From the NCBI GenBank assembly GCA_011833715.1, contig CM022405.1, positions 22,449,466 to 22,513,465 of the forward strand: 64,000 nucleotides of DNA. Direction: 5' to 3'. The position numbers and the translations under genes are program-made. The notes under the pieces were generated by a model. That model saw only the letters and a list, made by a program, of their open reading frames with translations, was not told the origin of the DNA and ran no database searches. This document shows, in pieces, positions 1 through 11,427 of this stretch. Every line of letters begins with the position of its first letter. The first letter of the stretch is position 1. Origin of the DNA: Carcinoscorpius rotundicauda (lineage: Eukaryota; Arthropoda; Merostomata; Xiphosura; Limulidae).

Positions 1-438
1 TGCAGTAATAGCGGCCATTTTGTTTCATTGCGCTCTCCCATGGAGATATACAAGATATTTGTGTGCTTCTTGCTCGTACTGTATTTGCGTTATTGAAAAC
101 TTAATATTTGTTTGCTGCTGTAAAGATGTGGCGTTATCTGTAAATGTAATTAATTTACTTCAAAAGATAAACGTTTAAAAATAACAAATACTGGAGGTAG
201 AGGAAATTTTGAGCTTCCTAATTAATGTTCTCCTTTTTTCGAAACAAAATCGTCTCTCAAAGCTGCGTTTAGTTCAGCTTAGCGATCTAGGAGTAATTAG
301 ATAACGAACAAACAGAGCTTTTTGTGCTGGCAGAGACAGAACACTGCTACAATATGTTAATTCCTCTTACCAGAATCTATATGAATCAAGTGTTGGCTGT
401 TGCAAATACGATTATACTGAAAAATTAAATAAGCCTAC
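1..438. other. Intron of the HSD17B12-like gene; nothing else recognised
   Basis: AT-rich sequence with no NNVG-encoding exon and no repeat family I can name. The next exon of the reductase should lie left of the window. Confidence 0.6.
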
Positions 439-549
439 CTAACACTCCAATTTCTAAGCCATCAAGGGCCATTTGTATCTCATCATATATTTCAGATCCA
501 CCAGTAAAGTCCACAGATAAGGTTTTAGTTTTGATCTTATGACGTTTTT
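439..549 (-). CDS. HSD17B12: HSD17B12-like exon 4, last exon in window
   Basis: 111 bp from a TTTTGCAG acceptor to a GTAGGC donor. It reads KRHKIKTKTLSVDFTGG, then SEIYDEIQMALDGLEIGVL. It aligns with human HSD17B12 around TIAVDF and GLEIGIL. The next exon should encode V-NNVG and is left of base 1. Confidence 0.9.
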
Positions 550-3500
550 CTGCAAAATATTAAATACAAAAAAACAGTGGTTTACAAAAATAGAATAACG
601 AAAAGATAATATTTTGAATACATACACCAGTTCAAAAACTTTATCCTAATCAAAAGTATAAACAAATTAATTTTTCCTTAACTAGCGACAGATAACAGTT
701 AAGCGAGTAATTGAGTGAGATAGGTGGGGAGGGGAAGAAAGTAACTAATGAAAAACGCTTATATTTAAAATAATTTAAGTGTGAAAAATTGCTTTTCATT
801 AGGAAGAGAAATCACTAATAGACAGTGTTCTTATTTTAATATATACAGTTAATGGTAACTCTTCTTTAAATACAAAAACACCTTTATATAAATGTGTACC
901 ACATTACCTAAATTATTAGCTGCTGATTCTAGCTTCTCTACATTTCTACTGATTAGGACGATGTTCAAACCTCTAGTCGCCAGCTGTAATCAAATGGTAA
1001 GTTAAAAATAAATCGAGGACACAGAAATTCGATCTTAAACAATAATGATTGCTTGAGATTAAAAGAAAGTGGCATGTGTTCAGGGCTATTTTAAGGTCAA
1101 AGACTAAACTAGTCTTCGTGTGAAATGTGTGAACTGCAGTGATAACAAAAATGGATAAAATAAAATATGAAATTGTGGCTTTGTGCTATGAATTGATAAA
1201 GTTCTGGGAAAACCGTTATCATTATACATAAATATTCGATTGTGAAATGAGTCTTTAACAAAAGAGGATGTCTTGGTATTGAATCTATAATGTTGTAGAG
1301 ATGATTTTCTGTTACCGAAATTAAACATTTTGAAAATTGATATTACTATAAAAGAAGCAATGGCATAAAACTCATTATTTGTCACACAACCACGTTCATT
1401 TGACTCCGTTTTTGAATTTTTTCATGATAATAATTCAAATCATACTGCCCTTCTAAATATGGAGTTATATGAAGGCAAAAGGAAAACTTTATATAAAAAT
1501 GTCTAACTCAAATTCCAATTGCTAATCCATTATTTCTATGTCAAAGTTATATGGGTTTCAAAAAAAGGTGATCGTACAGCAAAAACTGACCGAATGTTTG
1601 TTTGTTTTTGAATTTCGCACAAAGCTACTCGAGGGCTATCTGTGCTAACCGTCCCTAATTTAGCAGTGTAAAACTGGAGGGAAGGCAACTAACCATCATC
1701 ACCCATCGCCAACTTTTGGGCTACTCCTTTACCAACGAATAGTGAGATTGACCGTCACTTTATAACGCTTCCACGGCTGGGAGGGCGAGCATGTTTGGCG
1801 CGACTGGGGCGCGAACCCGCGACCCTCAGATTACGAAGCACACGCCTTAACTCGCTAGGCTATGCCGGGCCAAAAATTTTCTTTACTCTGGCGGTGTGAC
1901 GGGGATTCAAACCTGCAACCCTCAAATTACGAGTCGAGTGCCTTAACCAACTGACCATGCCGGGCTCCTGACGGAATGTCACTGTTTTAAAAGTTACGAT
2001 CAGCGATTGACTGATCTGAATTGTGTACAAGTATTATTAACTGATTATTCAATTAGTTCCAAAGTGATCTTATTTGTCTAATAGTTTAATATTAATAAAT
2101 ATTAAAATTGTTTATTTGGCAACATTTCAAATATTGCTGATACTGCATATATCAAGACATTTGATTATTTAACGTTTTTCGCTTCATAACAACACACTTT
2201 ATTGTATTTCTTATGGGCTACACTTTACAATTTAGTCTTTGTTCACGAGAAGTTTTTCACAGTGTAATGATTGTATCAATCTGGAAAAAAATGGGTATGC
2301 ATCTTGAAAGTTTAAAGGTTATATAAATATAAATAAAATAAACACATTTTTATTTTTCATTTTTTTATTTTTATTATTTTACATCATTTTGTACTCCAGC
2401 GTTTCAGTCTGAGTCAGACGCTAATTTAGATCTAAAGACCAAACAAAAAGTACAAAGACCAAACTTTATTATTTTCTGCTTGGCACCTCCAAATAAATGA
2501 AAAACACAGAAGTTGTAGTTTCTGTAGAATTAGTTATATATAGAGTTTTATGGATGATAATTACATAATTTTTTCTCGTGATACATTTGTAATATTTCGA
2601 TATTTTGCGTACAGACTTGAAAACTTGATTGATAGTTTACCCCATATGGTGTATTAAAACAAAAACATTCTTTACCGTCCACTCTCACAAATAACTGGAA
2701 ATGTTATAAATTGCATTAACAGTACTTCCCATGAATTTGTAGTGCATTTTTGTTCAAGACTTGAAATGTTCTCTACATTTTAACTTATTGCCATAAAAGT
2801 CATAACAATTTAAACGCTTCTTAAATATAAAAGCACTATAGAAACAGAATAATCAATAAGAAACTTGTATTAAATTTCAAATCCTTACCTCTTCAGCGTA
2901 AGATCTTCCAATTCCTTCAGTACCTCCAGTTATCACTGCAAATAGAAATACGATAAAGAATGTGCGAGCTTAAGCCTTGTAATGATTGAAATAACCACGA
3001 ATTTAATCTTTCCATAACTAGTGTACAATATCTTTATTTGGATATATTCTGGTCAGTATTTCTAAATTTCCATGCAGTTTCTGGATGTGGTTAATCATAT
3101 CTATATTAACCAAATTAACATTAGTCATTCACATTACCCTTGCCTTCAGATCGATTCTTAGGAGTAATTGGGTATCATAAATGCACCAGCTATCAACTGA
3201 CCTTTACGAGTTTTGTTGCCGAGAGAATGGTTGAAATCATCAGTAAAAAATCTAACATTTTTCCATATCCAAAACTTTTCATGAAACAAGTCTCTTCAAC
3301 ATTTGTCTTTTCCTCTCAGTTGTAATCAATACACCATTTTTGCAAACTAAAATTATTTGTTTTCCTTTATTTTTTGTGTTCGATTGTTTTCTTTGTTCAA
3401 CAGTTCTAATCCGTGGTTTGCGGGTTTTCTTTTAATTTTCTGTTGAGTACCTTCAATTTTGTTTTCTCGTCAAATCTTTCCCTCTAGTACAAAATCACAA

Positions 3501-6500
3501 TCAATCAATCGTCGATTAGTTCGCTGCTGAATATCACGGTATAAAAATTCACTTAGTAACGTAGTTTCTTATTTTATTCGATATTTGTATAATAAAACTA
3601 ATGTATTTTGCATCCATAAAATTGATCATCACCAAAACTTGTCAAATATTTCTGTAATAACAGTTATTTTTATTTTTGCTGGATTAGTTCTCACAAATGG
3701 CTTATGTCTACTTTATTTCAAAAGCACGTATACAAGGCAATGAAACGTAAAGAAAAATGCTGTTGGACAAGCACTTTGTAGAAGTAACTTTACTTCAAAA
3801 GCCAGCAGATAAACAACTTTTACTACTAGTACTGATACTGCTGGAACACAATTGTGTACAACAATTCACCAATCAGACCTGCTCTTGCTATATGCAGTCT
3901 TCTCTTCCAAAGCAAAAAAGACAATGAATCACGTATTGAAAAATCCCCCAATACAGAATGGATTTCACATTACAAATGGTATTTGTATTTTGTTTGTTCA
4001 AATACTGTTAAGTATTTTTACCATTGCTAAGCAAAAAGAAACAAGAAACAATATTTAATATCTGAATATTTGATGACTAATTACATGCCACCATAAGATG
4101 TTGTCTTAGTTGGTTTTAGTGTAGGGTAAGTCAATCAGCAATTCAATATACATTACTGTATATAGACAGAAATATTTAAGATATATCAAAACAATTATTT
4201 TAAAAGTACGACGTCAAACTTAACAGGTAGTTCGCGATTTACGCGAATTCGTTTTACACGATTAGCTCAATCGATGGAATACCACTTCTGGATTTACCCG
4301 CTTGCGAATTTGGATTAACGCGATTTTCGAGCGATTTGTGCATTGTAACGAAACAAAGATGATTTACTCACCGTGTACTTGAAGGTACACGCTTTATTAC
4401 GATAATATCCGCGATAACGCAACGCACGATACTTGAAGTAACGTTACAATGACAATAATATTATAGTTATCTGTGGAATAGTCAGATGGTAACGAAGTCA
4501 GTTTCATCAAACAATTTAGTCCTTAAAATCAATTATACATTGGAGTTGATGTTTGCTCTAAATTTATTACATTGACTACGTGAGCATAGGCGGCACTCCT
4601 GCAGTATATTAAGGATTGACTAATATCATTCCCACTTGGATTGCACACATCGGGTATACTCTGTAGGAAGTAGTTTGATTTACGAGACCAATTCCTTTAA
4701 CGAAACATTCGTGTAAATCGAGATCTACCTGCATTCATTATTGCCATATTTATTTCACGTTGATAAGACCTGACAAACAATTAATGCAGATTTTACGGGG
4801 ATTTATTTTTGAAAGAAGAATACAATAGTTTATGAATAAAATATTTATACATTCAGGGAATTACAGAAACCAGTTTTCCATAATTTAGATTTTGTAAGAA
4901 ACACCTAAAACGGTTTTATGGAACGGCTAGCAAGAACTACAGTACATACTTCAATAGCGTAAATTCTATTATAATTTGATAGAAGTTTGAGTTTTTGCTT
5001 GTCATCTAACTCTTCCTAAGCTTTTGTGTTTAGAATTATTGTTAACTGTGGGACAAATTAACTAGAAATGATTGGAGATGTGTCAAAGTTGTGTTTTTTT
5101 AATTACGTAATTTCACAACACTAAGACTAAATACAGAGCACATTCACTGGGGTTGTTCATTACGGACACTGCCAAGATACAACCAATTCTTTTTATATTA
5201 AATGTGGTATTCATATAGTCTAGTAAACCAACATGGATAATAAACCTAATTTTCTGGATTAATCCTCAGATAAGAAAGGTTCAACTATTAAAAGGACATT
5301 TACTGCACCACCAAATAAGCAAGCTGGAATTTCGAAAATCAGACACCCCACTTTCGTTGCCAGAGATTTTGTGGTTTACTGTAAACCGAAAATATCACCT
5401 CTTAAAAATTGTCAAAATCAGCAACTAAGTCGAAAACAAACCGTAGACACAAAATATTGAAAATACTAACTAGATTCTACTTTTTAACAGTTTTGATAAA
5501 CCGAATTTTTGTACCCGCGAGGCCAATATTTATTAATATGTGTACTGTGCACTCACTCGCTGATTAATTATACAATTGAGATTAGCTTCCATAATGCTTT
5601 TTTTTAATCATTTTTCAAATGATTTTATAGTTTAAGAAAATTGAGCATTACCAAAATTAAATTAAACTTAGAAGGAAATAGCTAAAAAAACGGAGTAAAG
5701 GATCATACAGGATAGTTTTAAAAGAAATATTCCCATCAAGATTGGAAACAATATTCGACATGTTGCAATTTGCAACGAGTTCACACTTTAGTCACAAAAC
5801 GCGAATCTTAAGTCATTTTAATCCTACATGTTTCGCCCTGTAGTGTATAGATCGAATGGTTTGTTTGTTTTGTTTTTTTGGAATTTCGCACAAAGCTACT
5901 CGAGGGCTATCTGTGCTAGCCGTCCCTAATTTAGTAGTGTAAGACTAGAGGGAAGGCAGCTAGTCATCACCACCCACCGCCAACTCTTGGGCTACTCTTT
6001 TACCAACGAATAGTGGGATTGACCGTCACTTATACACCCCCACGGCTGGCAGGGCGAGCATGTTTAGCGCGAACCCGTGACCCTCGAATTACGAGCGCAC
6101 GCCTTAACGCGCTCGGCCATGCTAGGCCTAGATCGAATGGAAAAACAAGGTTCTTATTTTCCTTTTGCGAATTATAAATTCATATCAGCAAAATTAAAAT
6201 TAAAAAGGGAAAATATTAAATGGATACGAGTAAAAAAAATCCCTTATTTATATTTTAACGTCGAATTATATTCAGTTCAATACAGTTAGAAATGTTAAAT
6301 TTTAAATATGTTAAACTTTTAATATTAAAGAAATTGGTAATAATTATAGGCCGATAAAACTTATAAATCACCGAGAGAAATGTCTGAAGGTTACAAAATA
6401 ATACAAGTTTAAGAGAAATAAAAATGATCAATTTAAGACGCATTAACTAGAAACTAATGTATTTTTACAATTACGATGATGGCCTAGTTAAACATACTCT

Positions 6501-7318
6501 ATACCTTAAGCCAACAATAGCCGGGTTTGAAAAGTTCCTACTCAAAGAACCCACCACAAGGTTTAAGGGGCACAAAAATTGGAAAACGTTAAACAAATAT
6601 TAATAGGCAAAGAGAAAATTGATATTTGCATGTAAAATTTTAGTTAATATCTCATTGAATACTGGAAACAAATAACTCCAGAACAAATACAAATGAAAAA
6701 AAAATCGAAAGTTGTTTATTACTCTTATAATTTTATTAAGATTGCCCATTAGTTTTGCAAATGGCAAAATATCGTTTTCGAGACTCCACTTCATAAAATC
6801 ATTTATGCGTTGTAAAATGGAGCAAGAAAAATTAAATGATCCAGAAAAAAATTTCCATTGAGAATGAAACACTCAGAGATATTAATACTGGTATACTAAG
6901 GAAAAAGTTTTCCATATCAAAAACTCATTTAGCTTTAGTTTCTACAGGCTAATTTTTGTTGTTGTTTTTTGCTAAGTCTCACTTAAAATTTTGTGAAGTA
7001 CAAAGAAATAAGTAAGAAATATAATTATGAACATTTGTAAAAGAGCGCTTTTTCACAACCTTTACTTTTTGAATACGAGTCGGTACCGACCATATTTACA
7101 CGTACACTATTTGTAAACTTACCTGCCCATCTTCCGACTTTGTTCCAGTTCACTGACATTCCAAGTTTCGGGGCCAAAAAACAGATGAATATAGTTTTAC
7201 AAATCAACACTAAAATTTTTAACACAATATATATTAAAACGGCTAATCCAATTAAAGCCGGAACTGAATCGTTTGATAATTCGTATCCATTATTTAAATT
7301 TTGATTTTCTTCAGACAT
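439..7318 (-). CDS. HSD17B12: HSD17B12-like very-long-chain 3-oxoacyl-CoA reductase, 5' part (4 exons, partial)
   Basis: Joined coding exons on the minus strand are 7318-7123, 2935-2889, 983-908 and 549-439; phases fit at every GT-AG junction, and the gene continues left of the window. The product starts with a hydrophobic membrane segment (about residues 19-50), then the Rossmann-fold NAD(P)H-binding motif TGGTEGIG (about residues 68-75), then LNIVLISRN and the motif VDFTGGSEIYDEI. The last exon ends in LEIGVL, just before the expected NNVG motif. This order and these motifs are those of the HSD17B12/KAR family, ER-membrane short-chain dehydrogenases that reduce 3-ketoacyl-CoA in fatty-acid elongation and may act on 17-keto steroids. 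The catalytic Ser/Tyr/Lys part is outside the window. The start Met at 7318 is a choice: the exon has a good acceptor at its 5' end (7363-7364) and is open to it, so a 5' exon further right is likely. That exon was not found. Confidence 0.9.
908..983 (-). CDS. HSD17B12: HSD17B12-like exon 3
   Basis: 76 bp between an ATTACAG acceptor and a GTAATG donor. It reads LATRGLNIVLISRNVEKLES followed by AANNL. The LISR segment follows the second beta strand and sets NADP(H) preference in the family. Phase 0 in, phase 1 out, matching both neighbours. Confidence 0.9.
1587..1979 (-). mobile_element. Double-headed tRNA-derived SINE with 11-bp target duplication
   Basis: The SINE body (tail side 1598-1620, ending near 1871) lies in reverse orientation. 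It is followed by a second tRNA-like head at about 1887-1966, with its own gcaaccctcaaattacgag stretch and CATGCCGGGC end. The whole block is flanked by near-identical 11-mers, TGACCGAATGT (1587-1597) and TGACGGAATGT (1969-1979). This implies one insertion of a tRNA-tRNA-body element rather than two events. It sits in an intron of the reductase. Confidence 0.8.
1980..2888. other. Intron of the HSD17B12-like gene, unremarkable
   Basis: AT-rich, poly-T and poly-A rich intron. No exon, RNA gene or named repeat seen. Confidence 0.5.
2889..2935 (-). CDS. HSD17B12: HSD17B12-like exon 2: NAD(P)H-binding motif
   Basis: A 47-bp mini-exon bounded by TTTGCAG and GTAAGG. It completes a Val codon with the last base of exon 1, then reads ITGGTEGIGRSYAEE. 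The TGxxxGxG pattern is the classical short-chain dehydrogenase cofactor site, and RSYAEE matches the family's K/RSYAEEL helix. Confidence 0.92.
2936..4223. other. Intron of the HSD17B12-like gene, unremarkable
   Basis: Short open frames here (for example 3852-4058) match nothing I know and have no splice context. Confidence 0.5.
4224..4731. mobile_element. 508-bp MITE with long imperfect terminal inverted repeats
   Basis: The left end CAGGTAGTTCGCGATTTACG and the reverse complement of the right end, CAGGTAGATCTCGATTTACA, agree at about 16 of 20 positions, and similarity continues inward. There is no transposase frame inside. The CAGGTAGTTC-CGATTTACGCGAA style is that of non-autonomous pogo/Tigger derivatives in arthropods (from memory). 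A TA target duplication is not preserved. Confidence 0.7.
4732..5847. other. Intron of the HSD17B12-like gene, unremarkable
   Basis: AT-rich, no coding or repeat signal recognised. Confidence 0.5.
5848..6140 (-). mobile_element. tRNA-derived SINE (main family) with perfect 12-bp target duplication
   Basis: Reverse-oriented copy. The tail is T-rich on this strand from 5860, the body contains the conserved AATTTCGCACAAAGCTACTC and CCGCCAACTCTTGGGCTAC blocks, and the tRNA-like head ends GGCCATGCTAGGCC at 6128. Direct repeats TAGATCGAATGG at 5848-5859 and 6129-6140 flank it. Confidence 0.92.
6141..7122. other. Intron of the HSD17B12-like gene, unremarkable
   Basis: Open frames such as 6600-6872 minus are low-complexity AT-rich artefacts. 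No named repeat. Confidence 0.5.
7123..7318 (-). CDS. HSD17B12: HSD17B12-like coding exon 1: N-terminal membrane anchor
   Basis: 65 codons plus one base. It begins MSEENQNLNN, contains a long hydrophobic run (LAVLIYIVLKILVLIC) and ends NWNKVGRWA before a GTAAGT donor at 7122. The closing Trp-Ala matches the GEWA segment that precedes the cofactor motif in vertebrate HSD17B12. Upstream to 7362 the frame stays open and meets a pyrimidine-rich tract ending in AG, so 7319-7362 is either 5' UTR or more coding sequence. Confidence 0.85.
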
Positions 7319-7878
7319 TTCAATTGAATAGTTATATTTCGAAACCAACTCACAAAGATCCACTAAAAGTGAAAAACAAACTGATTATTATATGCGTGAA
7401 TTCGTATAAGTATGAAACCGATCACGTGATTTTAGTGCATGATTTAAATCAAATACGCCCTCTTGGCATTTTTTTATTTCACTAAATGTGATTTAAAAAA
7501 AATTCACGAATCAATTATGGTTCATAAAGTTATTTTTTACGGTCTGTCTTCATCTTGATATTTCTAATGGAAAATTCTGAGAAATTAATCCAACATTTTC
7601 TGTAAATGACCTCAAGCCAAATAAGTTTACGAGCATATTTTTCTCAGAATCAGCTTTAAACTTGTGTTCTATGTTTAGGAGCTCATATCTCTAAATCAGC
7701 CAAGAGACTTGATTCTTACCCAACTAGTTACCAATAAATCATATCAACACGGCGTATAATCTTATTACAGTCGAATGAAGAATACTAAAATCATCTTAAA
7801 TTATATGTTTACTGTAATCTGGGCCCTGGTGGCAGTTTTATGAAACTTTACAAAGTTAATTGATTGAGTAAAAAACAA

Positions 7879-8009
7879 GCCCCCTTGTGGCACAGCGGAA
7901 CGGTATTTCTGCGGACTTAAACTGCTGGAAACCGGGTTTCGATACCCGTGGTTGACAGAGCACAAATAGCCTTTTGTGTAACTTTGTACTCAAATACAGA
8001 CTACAAATA
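7879..8009 (+). mobile_element. tRNA-derived SINE, second family
   Basis: About 130 bp starting GCCCCCTTGTGGCACAGCGG (A-box-like TGGCACAGCGG) with a B-box-like GGGTTTCGATACCC near 7936-7949. The tail runs CACAAATAGCCTTTTGTGTA and then A-rich sequence. It shares the tRNA-head architecture of the main family but has a different, shorter body. Confidence 0.75.
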
Positions 8010-8128
8010 AAACATAACTAAACGAACATAAAAATTTCAAAGTATTTTTATCATGTTTCTCTTATATATCTTTCTAACAAAGTAAACAAAGCAATGGTGT
8101 GTTTCAACTTTTGTATTACTTTCTTCAA

Positions 8129-8397
8129 CCATGGCCAGATGGTTAAGGCACTCAACTCGTAATCTGAGGGTCACGGGTTCGAATTCACGTCACACCAAAC
8201 ATGCTCGCTCTTTCAACCATGTGAGCGTTATAATGTGATGATCAATCCCACTCTTCGTTGGTAAAAGAGTAGCCCAAGGGTTGGCGGTGGGTGACAATGA
8301 ATAGCTGGCTTCCCTCTAGTCTTACATTGCAAACTTAGGGGCGGCTAGCGCAGAAAGCTCTTGTGTAGCTTTGTGCAAAATTCAAAATAAACTAAAC
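8129..8397 (+). mobile_element. tRNA-derived SINE, main family, forward copy
   Basis: The head is CATGGCCAGATGGTTAAGGC (A box) with B box GGGTTCGAATTC near 8175-8186. The conserved body block TAGCCCAAGGGTTGGCGGTG follows, and the end is AGCTTTGTGCAAAATTCAAA. Clear target duplications are not visible. Confidence 0.88.
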
Positions 8398-8851
8398 TAT
8401 GTTCACATCTCAATTCAGTACAGCGCCCCTTACAAACCAACAAGAACAAAAACAAAATGAAGAAGCTTTGCTTGTTCGTGGTTTTCATAGCTCTTTCTGA
8501 AATGTTTGAAATTGGTGTCCCCTCTAATATATTCGTGCCTACCTGTGCGTGTGTATTGCTGCCGAAGGGTCTTTGTTAAACCTTTATTTTTTACTTTCTT
8601 ACGATTGAACATGTTTTATAAATTATCCTAGAATCCTATGGGGTTCCATAATTTACCTCACGTAATTACACAAACTGTCTTTTTTATGTAATGTAGAAAA
8701 CAAAAAAATAACATTAGTCAATCTATATTTAACAATCCATTTTCCACATCACTGTTCTGGTATCTAATTTCAGCATATATCTTGTTTTTTGGTGTTGGTT
8801 ACAATTCTTAAAAAAAAAGTTATAGATACTGTTCTTGGCTATATTTTAATG

Positions 8852-8974
8852 TCCCCCGCTAGTAGAGCGATTAGTCTTGGGATTTACAACTCTAAAATCA
8901 GATGTTCAATTCTCTTCCTATCAGTGGACTCAGCAGACAGCCCAACGTGGCTTTGCTGTACGAAAAACACACAC
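8852..8974 (+). mobile_element. tRNA-derived SINE, third family
   Basis: Short element beginning CCCCCGCTAGTAGAGCGATT, with a B-box-like GTTCAATTCTC and the shared tail GCAGACAGCCCAACGTGGCT followed by CTTTGCTGTACGAAAAACAC. Related copies are at 22062-22183 (minus), 58801-58920 (plus) and, more diverged, 18620-18735. Confidence 0.75.
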
Positions 8975-10033
8975 TGCTATTTTAAATGCTGTAATTTGTT
9001 TGTTTATTAGAGGTCATAAATACCAGAAGACATTAAGATGTGTTCATTTTACTTCACACGTTCAAAGATAATTTATAAAATAGAAATAGTTATGAGGTTT
9101 TGTTTTTAACAGAGTTGAATCATTCAGTGTATTTTTTCTCAAGTACTTGAATTTGTGTTTTTATTGTACTTACTAAGGTACTTTGTATAAGTAAATTGAT
9201 CTGTTTATCATTAGCTAACGTAAGCCAAAAACAATTCATAATAGTGTACAAGGGAAAATAACACTACTTGTTGAGGTTAAAAAAAACAAACAATTATCCT
9301 GTTATTTATTCTGAAAGTGAACGTGTAATAATATTGTATATCTTTTGAATAGTTTTAATAAGTATTTCAATTATCAGCTGCTGGACTAGTACTAAAACCC
9401 AGTCTTGGTTTATGTAGACGTAAAATAATAGCTTTTTCTAAAGAGAATGATAAACAGCCTTATGTATAAAAACACAAAACAAAGAGTGCACTGACAAACT
9501 GAATACCTGGCTTTTAATTACTTAGTCTGTTTTAGTACAGACTGGTATATGTTTGTTCTATGAGAATTTCTTAAACTGGCTAATATTAAAGATTTCCAAC
9601 AAATGTTTAGTATCTGCAATATAAGAACCACAATGAGTAACTTTACAAATGATTTAAATATAAGTATATCTCTGTATCACATAGTTTTTTGTGTTGTTAT
9701 TTTTACAAATGAAAAATCATGCTAAAATTCATTATTTTATAATCAGTGTAAATCTTAATTGTTACATTGTCAAATTTTTTAAAATATTTTCAGATTATTT
9801 ATCAATCTACAATAACATACTCTCTGCTATCTGGAAATGTAAACTTAACTGTCACTTTGTGCAATGAGATTAACAGACCGATATGGTTCAGAAATAGTTG
9901 GCTCAAATTTTGATTTATCTGCCAGAAGCAGAACAACTCCTAGCACAAGACCTCTATCCAGCTCTTTGTACTGTATCAAGTGATTGACTGTTACTTTTAA
10001 AACACACCTCCACCTGAAGTTATGCAGCTTGTT
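8975..10033. other. Intergenic, unremarkable
   Basis: Between the 3' end of SULT and the 5' side of the reductase. A 66-codon open frame at 9845-10045 (minus) resembles nothing known to me. A 5' exon of the reductase may hide in 7364-11237. Confidence 0.4.
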
Positions 10034-10342
10034 CAACAGAACCATGAGTCAAACAATAATGTGAACTGTTAATAACTGTCAGCACTGCAATGATTCAAAC
10101 AATAACGTAACATGTTAACGACTGTCAGTAGTGCCATGAGTCAAACAATAATGTAATCTGTTGATAACTGTCAGTAGCACCACGATTTAAAACATTAGTA
10201 TCACCAATATCACCATGATTCAATCATTCTAACCTGTTAACTGTCAGCAGCACCATGATTCAAAGAATGTAATCTGTTAACAACTGTCAGCAGCACCATG
10301 ATTAAAACGTTAGTAACCGGCTAACAACTGTCAGCATGATGT
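10034..10342. repeat. Degenerate minisatellite, about 45-bp unit
   Basis: ACTGTCAG recurs at about 10074, 10119, 10166, 10239, 10281 and 10324, giving spacings of 45, 47, 73, 42 and 43 bp. A typical unit is ACTGTCAGCAGCACCATGAT followed by TCAAACAATAATGTAATCTG and TTAACA. Units differ by substitutions and small indels, and the long one looks like a partial duplication. Confidence 0.85.
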
Positions 10343-10345
10343 TTC

Positions 10346-11237
10346 CTTGGGTTTGTTGACTTATTACAGACAAATACAGATAACACAGTTTCAACAGAGC
10401 AGACAATTTGGATAGCATGAAAACCAGACCTCCCTCATTCACCATCATTTAAGATGCAAGTAGACTGGTAAATGAGAGAGAGAGTCCTGAAAGAGTAAGT
10501 ATTATAGATTATATGAAAATATGCATTTCCTGGTCCAGTGCTACACAAAATGCTGACTGATAGACAAGACATAGTCATGACAAAGGAGGCACCATTAATA
10601 ATATATGTATTATCACTCTATATTTCAATATCATACAGAATGCTGGCAGACTGATAGAATGAATCATTACATGTGGCTTCAGATGCCTTTTTATAGCATT
10701 AAAATTTTCATAAAGATGAATTCGGTTAGGTACAGTAATCAATTTTCTTGAGGAAAAGTTTTTTTTTGTTTTTTTTTGCCTTTTGCTTGTCTGGAATTTC
10801 ACACAACTCAGAAATTGAAAATATACTAGTTACAAATTTACTTTTTTTAATCTACACACAAAGTATCAATGACAACAATGTAAATCTGATTTGTTTTTGT
10901 AACTTTTAAATAAAGTATAAATTCAAAATAACTATCAGAAATTTTTTATAATTAAAAATAACTATAAAAGTACTAACTTTTCATATAAACAAAACGGAAT
11001 TTGTTTAAACTTTCTAAATTTTAAAACTGAGATGCACTGTGATAATTTTACATACAGCTATAGAAACAGTTACATCCAAAGCTATCTTATATTTAGCAGT
11101 TCAATCACTTAAAAGATTTCTTGTATACAATCACATAGAATATTGCATAAAAATATCCATTAAAGCTCAGTTGCTATATACGTGAAACACAATGCATGAA
11201 TTGCAAATGGCATGATTTCACTGACCTTCATACTTGT
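10346..11237. other. 3' flank of the sulfotransferase gene
   Basis: AT-rich, no coding signal. The 75-codon frame at 10575-10802 is unsupported. Confidence 0.5.
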
Positions 11238-11243
11238 TTTATT
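11238..11243 (-). terminator. Likely poly(A) signal of the sulfotransferase gene
   Basis: AATAAA on the minus strand about 70 bases after the stop codon at 11312-11314. It is the first canonical signal after the stop, so it would give a very short 3' UTR. Confidence 0.6.
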
Positions 11244-11311
11244 CATGAGTAATAAATCCACCCCAAATACAAACTTAACACTTTACACACTCCTTTTTTA
11301 ACATGAACTAA

Positions 11312-11427
11312 TCAATCTAGAGAATATGTGAATGCGAGTCCACTTTCTCTAAAATGATTCTCAATCCACTGATTCATTCTCTGGTCCATTTCTTCTGTAA
11401 AGTAGTTCTTCCAATCACCAACTTTTC
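11312..11427 (-). CDS. SULT: SULT exon 6: C-terminal PAPS loop and stop
   Basis: Acceptor TTTTGCAG. Completes Gly261 and reads KVGDWKNYFTEEMDQRMNQW then IENHFRESGLAFTYSLD and TGA. KVGDWKN is the glycine-rich 3'-phosphate loop shared by all cytosolic sulfotransferases. Confidence 0.95.

Noticed and set aside
3852..4058. 68-codon open frame in a reductase intron
   Set aside because: No homology or splice context. Expected by chance in AT-rich sequence.
9845..10045. 66-codon minus-strand frame as a 5' exon of the reductase
   Set aside because: No matching splice donor or homology, and it overlaps the start of the minisatellite.
10034..10342. CRISPR-like array
   Set aside because: Repeats are degenerate, contiguous and of uneven length without unique spacers, and the genome is eukaryotic. 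It is a minisatellite.
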